Assembly (NCBI GenBank): GCA_028386065.3
Contig: JAKUCV010004712.1
Coordinates: forward strand, 124,001-188,000
Reading direction: 5' to 3'
Length of the DNA stretch: 64,000 nucleotides
From: Turnera subulata
Lineage: Eukaryota > Streptophyta > Magnoliopsida > Malpighiales > Passifloraceae
A program made the position numbers and the translations under genes. Every line of letters begins with the position of its first letter. Position 1 is the first letter of the stretch. The notes under the pieces are model-generated. The model did no database searches. It was not told where the DNA came from and saw only the letters and a list, made by a program, of their open reading frames with translations. Below are positions 55,541 through 64,000 of the stretch, one piece after another.

Positions 55541-57840
55541 TATCTTAATCAATATCTCCATTTGTTGCTAATTATTAATGTCTAAGTGACTTTAGTACCT
55601 ATTAAAATGTTAGGTCCAACCTGATTGTATAATAGGGTTATATGTTAGAAGATTGGATAAGCTCATTTCTTTTTTCTGCTAATAAATGTCAATTCTCGTG
55701 CAATTTTCAATGATTTCTCAATACATGTAAATGTGTGGTTCTGTTTCTCATATATATATATATACACCTCCCGGACCTTTTATGAAATTATAATATAGTA
55801 TGAGTCAATTAATTGATAAAAATGAGGAGAACAATGCATAAAACGATAGCTAATGGTGAAAAATAGAATATAGGATAGACATATTTTTAGAAAATAACTA
55901 GTTAGAAAATAGTAACTTATCCACACTTCTAATTTTTTTCATATAAAATTATTGACACAATATGTGTAATTAAGAGTGTGAAAACATAAAAATTAGAAGA
56001 AGAAAAAACGAGTTTTTTCTTTTTTGATCCATAGAAAAAACAAGAATGAAAGAAAATGAGAAAAGGCAACAACTTTTGGCGGGTAGATTGGCATGCGGTG
56101 AGCTAATTTGGTCGGAGAAATTCCGTTCAAACTTAACGGCCTACTTTAGGCGGCGGAGACGGAGTTACTTATTGCCCCAAACCGGCCCAACCCAACACTC
56201 GAAGGTTGACTTTTCCTTTTCTGTTTGACCTTTTTTTTTCCCCCCTCTCTCTTTTAATCTACATGGCTTTTTTTTTTCTTTTTTTTTTTATATGTGGATC
56301 CCTATTGGGAGTAGGTGGATTGCAAGACAAAGTCGACCTTATATATACTTTTTACCAACTTCCGTTTTTTTTTTCTTTTTTCTTTTTCCTGTGTGCTGGT
56401 GTCTAGTCATTTTTTTTGCTAGCGGTATTGGATATTCATATTTGGCTTTGCCTAAAATCAAAGGATTATTATTGTTTTTTTTTTTCTGTGGAAAGGATTA
56501 TTATATATATACCCCTACCCTACGCAATAAAGTGATGATCAAAAAGTGAAAAGAGGACATATTTACCAAAGGAACTCCACAATAATATATTGAAAATCAA
56601 ATCTATTGAGGCACATCATTGTTTTATTATAGGCAAATCAGGGAAGAGCAATTTGCCCCATTAATGTTTTATTTTTGATGAACTGAGATTTAATTTTTAT
56701 CAATTAATTTTTTTTGTCCCAAAAAAAGGCATCAGTGGTGTCATCATCGCCCCGTCGGTCCAGACCCCGAACAGAACCGGTTACATCCTGGCATTAGACC
56801 CTCCTCATAGGAGAGACCGCCAACTCCTTATAATTCACCATGAATTATAGTCTCCAACCTTCTAGCTCTCCACCTCCAAAGACTCGTGTACAATTTTACT
56901 TAATTAGGGATGGGATAGAAATGTGAATCGAAAATTCCAGAATCCAATCTCTGCCATTCGTTGTGGGTGAATAACAACGACGCATAAAGAGGACAATTTG
57001 GATAAACACTAACCTGAGTTGAGTTTTTTCAATACCTTAACGTTTGTTTATGTGTAAATTGTAATGAGATAGATAGCTACGGAGTACATAATATTTAAGT
57101 TAAGTACACATAATAATTAATGCGGTAAATTCTATGCTTACTTACTACTATCATCATCATGATCACTAATAAGGAATTAATCTTGGCATGAAAAAAATAA
57201 GGAAGTATATTTTCTTTTAAGAATATTGGTTGTGATGTTATTAGTGGAATGCCACTTAATTTGTATAAAATAATCTTTTTTTTAAAAAAAATCGTAATAA
57301 TGGTAATTAGCAAACAGATCAAGACAAACCGATACCAATAAGATAAGATCAAATCAATTACCAAGTTTAGGTTTATCCAAACTATCTAATCTCATTCCCA
57401 CACCCGGATTGGAATTGTTAATCTAAAAACTAAAAAAGCCGTCTCTGTAAATGGCTTTTTTTTCTTTTAATCTGAATTGGAAATTTTTATTCTCCTCCAT
57501 AAATAAATAAATGAAACACAACAACTCAGCTCAATCACACTCCCTGGACTGGACCACCTCGATCTGTAGAGTACGTACATACAACTCCAAGTGGAAATTA
57601 ATTCTTAATACTACAGTTTCCTTTTTTTTTGCTTGTTGTTGTCTTAAAACATCATAAAATTCTTCATCTGGGTAATGCAATATGGGGGGGAACAGAACAG
57701 ACAGATGAATCCTGTGGGCATACAGTGGGTGGGTGGCTGGCTGGCTATATATCCATCTGAGTGAGACAAAAATGGGCAAAATATTCAAACCCAAAGAAAA
57801 TCCTTACCCTTCCTAATAAGTTCTTAAGTTCTAAGTTCTA
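55541..57840. other. Gene-free spacer with one GC-rich patch at 56743-56880
   Basis: Mostly AT-rich with homopolymer runs. The patch 56743-56880 is clearly richer in G and C, reads like a fragment of a repeat or non-coding element, and has no ORF I recognise. Confidence 0.5.
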
Positions 57841-57850
57841 ATCCACCACC

Positions 57851-57857
57851 ACCAACC
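57851..57857 (+). promoter_or_regulatory. AC-II element (ACCAACC) upstream of C4H
   Basis: Exact match to the AC-II MYB-binding element of phenylpropanoid promoters, about 400 bases before the start codon. Confidence 0.7.
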
Positions 57858-57870
57858 CCCCCCTCCATTT

Positions 57871-57877
57871 ACCTACC
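57871..57877 (+). promoter_or_regulatory. AC-I element (ACCTACC) upstream of C4H
   Basis: Exact match to AC-I, 14 bases after the AC-II element. Confidence 0.72.
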
Positions 57878-58038
57878 CCCTCCCAAAACTCATCATCATC
57901 ATCATCATCATTCTTATTCATTCATCATCTAACGCCGTCATCTCGATCTCTTTTGAGTCTCTCATTGACAAATGACAATTAATCTCCTACTAATTAGCAG
58001 CAAGCAGCAAGCAGCAACAACTACTAGCCACACCCCCC

Positions 58039-58045
58039 ACCTAAC
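58039..58045 (+). promoter_or_regulatory. AC-III element (ACCTAAC) upstream of C4H
   Basis: Exact match to AC-III, about 55 bases before the TATA region. Confidence 0.65.
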
Positions 58046-58097
58046 GTGCCTTTCATATATTTTAACACACACCCAACCCCTTTGTTTCCCTTCCCCT

Positions 58098-58115
58098 TAT
58101 ATATATATATATAAA
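58098..58115 (+). promoter_or_regulatory. TATA box of C4H
   Basis: A TATATATA run ending in ATAAACCC lies about 145 bases before the start codon. It fits a leader of roughly 100-130 bases. Confidence 0.7.
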
Positions 58116-58255
58116 CCCTCCTCTCCTTTGCACCAACACCAAACCCACTTCATAAAGTTATAGCTAGCTAAGCCATTCTCTCCCTAACTCATTAATATAC
58201 ACATTTTGTTTAATTACTTTGTAGCGCCATATTTTGGTTTCCTCTCCACCATATC

Positions 58256-61200
58256 ATGGATCTCCTCCTCTTGGAGAAGACCCTTCTAGGTCTCTTCGTC
58301 GCCATCATTGGCGCCATCACCGTCTCCAAGCTACGCGGCAAGCGTTTCAAGCTCCCTCCGGGCCCCATCCCCGTCCCCATCTTCGGCAACTGGCTCCAGG
58401 TCGGCGACGACCTCAACCACCGCAACCTCACCGACCTCGCCAAGAAGTTCGGCGACATCCTCCTCCTCCGGATGGGGCAGCGCAACCTGGTGGTGGTCTC
58501 CTCCCCGGACCTCGCCAAGGACGTGCTGCACACCCAGGGGGTGGAGTTCGGGTCCCGGACCAGGAACGTGGTCTTCGACATCTTCACCGGCAAGGGACAG
58601 GACATGGTGTTCACCGTCTACGGGGAGCACTGGCGGAAGATGAGGAGGATCATGACCGTCCCTTTCTTCACCAACAAGGTGGTGCAGCAGTACCGTTACG
58701 GGTGGGAGGAGGAGGCCGGGGAGGTGGTGGAGGACGTCAAGAAGAACCCCGAGGCGGCCACCACCGGGGTGGTCCTCAGGAAGAGGCTGCAGCTCATGAT
58801 GTACAACAACATGTACAGGATCATGTTCGACTACAGGTTCGAGAGCGAGGAGGACCCTCTGTTTAACCGGCTAAAGGCCTTGAATGGGGAGAGGAGTAGG
58901 CTTGCACAGAGCTTTGACTACAACTATGGTGACTTCATCCCAATCTTGAGGCCTTTCTTGAGGGGTTACTTGAAGATTTGCAAGGAGGTCAAAGAGAGAA
59001 GGTTGCAGCTTTTCAAGGACCATTTTGTTGAAGAGAGGAAGTAAGTTCTCCTTTCTTTTTCTTTTTCTTTTTCTTTTTTTAAGTTCCAAAAACAAAATCT
59101 CTCTCGATATTCTTATTTGGTTGTCCTTTCTTCTAGGGGATTTTTTTTTAACTGTTTAAGCCGGTATGTGTTTTTGTCATTTCCTCATAAAATGTTGATT
59201 TCTATGGAATCTTAGTAACACCCGGCTTGATGTGTTTGTTTTTGGCATTTTTATGCACATCCGTGATGCCATTTGTATATACAAATATGGGTGGATGGAT
59301 AGTATACACATATTTTTTTGGGGGGTTAAATAGTAGCAAAAAGGTCAATACCTCATTTATGCCATCTTTATCTGCCAAATTTCCAATGTTTTATAATATA
59401 TATTTTTTTGGAGCAAGAACATGTATTACTACTAATCTGATCATTAACTAACAATGTTCTCTATGTTTGGTGAAATTGTGTAGGAAACTTGCAAGCACAA
59501 CAAAGAGCATGACCAACGAAGGCTTGAAATGTGCAATTGATCATATTTTGGATGCACAAAAGAAGGGAGAGATCAACGAAGATAATGTTCTTTACATTGT
59601 TGAGAACATCAACGTTGCTGGTATGTTATGTTTTTCCTCACAAATGGAATTATTAAACTATAAATACGTCGCCTGCCCATTTATATTCCTTCTTAATTTC
59701 TCTCTTGTCGATTAGTTATTTTTCTCTTTAAACTCTGTTTTCTTGTCACCGAAAAATCCTTTTCCTGAGGGTAACCATGTCTTTGCAAGTACCTAAAATA
59801 AATGGGCAAAACTCTTTGGACAGCCTAGATTGTCACTTTTCACATGTTACATGTCAATTAAAGAATTAATTGCACTTTTACCAAAAGACAAAAAGAAAGA
59901 AAAAATTAATTGCACAAACGTCTAGGCCACAGATACCGGTGGTCACCGAAGTTGGAGAATTTATTGCAAAAACGGAACCGACGATGAGGCCATGCTTTGA
60001 CAATTCTACAGCTAGTTGCTGCCTGCCACTATTTCCTCTTTGACATTAAAAACCAAAATAAAGAGTATAGTAGTAACAATTAGGAACATACTTACTTATG
60101 TTGGAGGTTCTACAATTGCGTGAACCACTTTCAAATTTTTCCTTGGCAGGTGAACAAAATTTTTTAAACTCCTCCTCCTTACAAGTAGTAGCTGAACTAG
60201 AGTAGTCTAATTTGTAACCATTGTGTCCATTTAAGAGCAATCAATTATATTTTTATTACTTGTAGGACTGAAAAAGCAATATCCGTTATTAATTAACATG
60301 TTACCTCCCCCCAATTGATGAATTGAGAAGGGATTTGGTGCCACGTCTCTCTACTCGGTGTTTGCTGTTTGATTCACTCCAATTTAATGTCATGAATTGT
60401 TGGTGGATGGATGTGCATCATTTTCAAACCTCACCTACAACCTCCAATTGACAAGTTTGCCTAATTTATTGTTTGCCTACATTAGTACTCTATAATATCT
60501 AAAGTCTTTCTTTTCACTTTGCACACCCCATCCAAATTGCAGCCCATTTTCTTTTACCAACTTTTGAAATATTTTTTGCCTAGACGTTTTTTGTCAAGTT
60601 ACCCTTACCCCCACCCACATAGTCGGTTGGCCAATGATGTGTCTTTTAGGTAGATTAGTTCAGGTAGCATTAGCAGTAGGAGTATACCAACTGCAAATCA
60701 TTCTTGCCTCATATGAAGAAATAAAAGACTAATAAGAACTTGTTTCTTTTTCTTATTGGTGGCAAATGCTTTTCTTACCTAACTTTGGATTAAACAAATG
60801 TAATGATGACGCCAAGCTTTTTTATTTTAATTTATGTTGGATGGACTTGGTTAAGCAATATCAGTAGTAGTGCAGTGTACATTATCAGTTCTTTATTTAT
60901 TGTGCTAATTTACAGAAGCTGATGATAGATTAATTATTTTTTTTTTTTTGTGGAGCAGCCATTGAAACAACATTATGGTCGATCGAGTGGGGCATTGCTG
61001 AGCTAGTGAACCATCCTGAAATCCAGAAGAAGCTGAGGGATGAGCTGGACAGTGTACTTGGAGTTGGGCACCAGATCACAGAACCTGACACCCACAACCT
61101 GCCCTACCTCAATGCCGTGATCAAGGAGACTCTCAGGCTCAGGATGGCAATCCCCCTGCTGGTGCCACACATGAACCTGCACGATGCCAAGCTCGGCGGG

Positions 61201-61557
61201 TACGACATCCCGGCGGAGAGCAAGATCCTGGTGAACGCCTGGTGGCTGGCCAACAACCCTGCAAAGTGGAAGAATCCTGAAGAGTTCAGGCCTGAGAGGT
61301 TCTTGGAAGAGGAGAGCAAGGTTGAGGCCAATGGGAATGACTTCAGGTACCTTCCATTCGGGGTTGGGAGGAGGAGCTGCCCCGGAATCATCCTTGCCCT
61401 GCCAATTCTTGGCATTACCATAGGGCGTTTGGTCCAGAATTTCGAGCTCTTGCCCCCTCCTGGACAGTCAAAGCTTGACACCACTGAGAAAGGTGGGCAG
61501 TTCAGTTTGCACATATTGAAGCACTCCACCATCGTCTGCAAGCCAAGATCCCTTTAA
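58256..61557 (+). CDS. C4H: Trans-cinnamate 4-monooxygenase (C4H, CYP73A), class I
   Basis: Three exons (58256-59040, 59484-59620, 60959-61557) join to 506 residues. This ER-anchored P450 hydroxylates trans-cinnamic acid to p-coumaric acid with NADPH-P450 reductase, the second step of the phenylpropanoid pathway to lignin and flavonoids. Seen: N-terminal anchor [18 protein letters not shown], proline hinge [15 protein letters not shown]-helix AAIETT near residues 307-312, the ExxR pair Glu364/Arg367 in KETLRLR, PERF, and the heme loop [11 protein letters not shown] with Cys448. The N-terminus is the class I type. Exon 1 is distinctly GC-rich. Upstream lie AC-I, AC-II and AC-III elements and a TATA box, consistent with R2R3-MYB control of vascular and lignin expression. 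Confidence 0.97.
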
Positions 61558-64000
61558 TTTTCCCCGGCCACCACCACCCCTCTTAAACCTTTTTTCTTTT
61601 TCCATTTTGTTGTGATAAAATTCAAAGTGATCGCTCTGGAGTTGGGTTAAAAATGATATAAAAGGGGGTGTGAGTGTAATATGATGATGTGTTGTAAATC
61701 TACTTATGGACCTGAAATGAATGTTTTTAAGGATTTACAATAACTAAAGTGATTGTGTCTTTTCTTTCTTGATATAATGATATTCCTTTAGCAATGAACT
61801 TGTCATGAGACTTCCTCTGCTCCTGAACAACATAATTTATGGACAACAAAAAATGAAAAAGATAGAGACCCAAAATTTGGCTCCAGTATGATATCAAAAC
61901 CGAAGCAGTAATGTGACGGATTTCAGGCCACTCAATCCCAAGATTGCTGGAAGGTGAAGTGAAAAGTGCAAGATCTGGTGTATAACTAACTATAAAAGCC
62001 AAGAAAAGTCAACCGGTTAGGAAGCCGAGTGGTCCATTCATGCTTTACTTACAGGTATTCATTCATTTACAGGTTCCTCCTCCTCCTGCCTTGGTGGCTA
62101 CCTTAGTATCCTCACATTCACAAACAACAATTCTTGGTTAAGCTTTCCTTGTTCACTTGGCTTTTGTCTGGGTTCAACCATGCCATGGCCCCCACTATAG
62201 TTAAGTTTGCAGTAGTAGTAGTATCTATCTTTTAACACATCCAATCCAAGCAGATAAGCTTCAGGCATGCATATACATGTTCATCCACGTCACTATTCAT
62301 TCCTCATTCCTAGAGGAATATAGTCCACAATTTATTAGGTTGAAGGGTCATCTGGAACTGGAAGAGTTTTAAGGATTGATCCCTTCCCATCTTCATCGTC
62401 TGCAATTTTTAGCAATGGGTGGCAGGAGAGGGCCATGGTATCCAAAATAAGCCCTGACCCGCTTAATCTCTGCTTTTAGTATGATTTGCTTTGGAATTTT
62501 TCTTTTAGTTAAGGTTATCTTTCTACTTGCAACATATTGGCCATTAAATTTCACTATATATTTGTCTATACGCCATTGAAAATCTAATGTCACTCACAGA
62601 ATTAACTAAATTCAGTGTTCATCGAGTTTTTAACTGATAAACACTCCACTTTTAGTCAGACCTATCACGATTGAAGGCCAAACAAAAAGCAATTAGTCAG
62701 ATGTGGAACCATTTGACCAATTTATTGGATCTTAATCAACAACTGATAATTTAGGATAAAAAAAAACAATACAGGCATTCTCTTACATTGCATTAAGAAC
62801 CTAGCTAATAAACATTGCATTGAAATCCTTTAATTAACCTTGAGTATTCAAAATACATGTCAAACAAAATCATACAAAGAACCTTAGAGATCCTTAAAAA
62901 ACACTAATCCTTGAAAAACTTAAAAACGAATTGTAAAACACCAAACCCGAATCCAAGCTTATCATAAAAAGATTATAAAAAAAATGTTACAGAAAAAAGA
63001 GAAGAAAACTAAAGAAGGAAAAAAAAAAAAGAAGAATTGTGGGTCAAAACCAGGCCCCCAAATCAAGAGAGGAATCAGAGGGAGCAGACATGCAGACCCC
63101 TATCTATCATCGAAACAATTGATCTCTGTGCACCCTACCATGCTACCTTCATCATCCTTTTATTAGTATTCCAGAGCATCGGCTTATTGTGCACAGCTAG
63201 CTTATTAGTATAATAAAATACCATAATTTCATTAATCTACCACCACAACAACATCAAGAAGTAGAGACCCTAAACAAAATACTAACAAACAAACAACCTA
63301 TAATAAACACCAAGGAAAAATAAAATGAATGAAAGAAAAGAAGCACAGGATTTGCTTGTTTTCATTTGCCTATAACAGGAGAAGATGGTTCCTCTAATTA
63401 GCACCACTACGGCACATCTTAGTTGCAGCATATGGTGTGGGTGCTTTATATAGAGAGAAGCAGAGAGGGGCGAACGCGGCTGCTGCATCTCTCACACTGG
63501 TTAGGTGCTGCTTAGGGTTTCTTCAAAGTTTTTTTATGGGCCCCAAATGGTCACAAAGCAAGCTCTGTACATTAGCCTGACCCAAAAGGACTAACTTGGC
63601 TCCTTGATAAGGTCAGGGAGATTTGTGAGCCCATACTTCATCCATGCATTGGACAATGTTAAGGTATTCAGAAAATGGGCTTTTCATTGTGAATGAGATA
63701 ATTGGAATTAGTTTATGAATTGGACTTGAAAATATAGCCTTGTGGAGTGGGACCACCATATTACATACTTCTACTCCTAGAGATGATCCACTTATTGATA
63801 AAAAGCCAATTTAGCATATATGATTCATAAGATATGTTTTATCCACCTAGCTTTAGAACTTGTGTTTGATTTGTTATGTTTTCTATATTATGGTAAGGAT
63901 GTGTTTTTAGCTCCTTATTTTTAACATTATTTTAGTTTGATCTACGATATTCTAAATAATGGGGTGTGAACCTAAATTGTTTATGAGAAAAATTAACTCA
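61558..64000. other. C4H 3' UTR and gene-free right end
   Basis: The first 200 bases are the likely 3' UTR. Beyond that no coding family is recognised on either strand. A TATATAAA-like sequence on the minus strand near 63450 could belong to a transcript, but its short ORF has no family features. Confidence 0.5.

Noticed and set aside
58234..58866. Second long plus-strand frame overlapping C4H exon 1
   Set aside because: A frame shadow in GC-rich sequence, full of Arg, Pro and Gly. C4H is the real frame.
63282..63488. Possible minus-strand transcript with a TATATAAA-like box near 63450
   Set aside because: The 68-codon frame has no recognisable family or splice structure. Nothing else supports a gene, so it is mentioned only in the spacer entry.

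Overview
The window is nuclear DNA of a flowering plant, most probably a eudicot. Reasons: GT-AG introns, AT-rich introns and intergenic DNA, and plant-specific families (a cytokinin response factor, a NETWORKED actin-binding protein, cinnamate 4-hydroxylase, methyl esterases, Ty1/copia elements, a Stowaway-type MITE). I cannot name the species. One assembly gap of 40 N lies at 24489-24528. Gene models were built by hand: splice sites were read directly and accepted only where they keep frame and join recognisable family sequence.

Layout, left to right. A ubiquitin-conjugating enzyme E2 (220-2293, +) and an intronless CRF-type AP2/ERF factor (5736-6629, +) are followed by about 5 kb of AT-rich intergenic DNA. 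Cytosolic seryl-tRNA synthetase (11667-14035, +) comes next. Then comes an internally deleted Tork-like copia element (14804-19232) between two copies of an AT-rich dispersed repeat. A small four-exon gene for a secreted cysteine-containing protein (21539-22427, +) leads into a tandem methyl esterase (MES) cluster on the minus strand (22986-33152). The cluster is a duplicated two-gene block with one intact gene, one truncated copy, one clear pseudogene and one gene whose first intron begins GC instead of GT. A full-length copia element with identical LTRs (25330-30129) sits inside the second block.

The right half is housekeeping DNA: NET4-type NETWORKED protein (36685-39424, +), a 14-exon DEAD-box RNA helicase (40449-44945, -), vacuolar ATPase subunit B (47593-51655, +), a 6.6-kb gene-free interval with fold-back DNA and a Stowaway MITE, and cinnamate 4-hydroxylase (58256-61557, +) with AC-type promoter elements. 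The last 2.4 kb hold no recognisable gene.

The genes do not form one pathway. The only local functional grouping is the MES cluster. The most informative observations are evolutionary: two transposon insertions whose unoccupied sites survive in a neighbouring duplicate (copia 2 and the MITE), and stepwise decay of the MES block. I found no new defence-like or otherwise undescribed multi-gene system.
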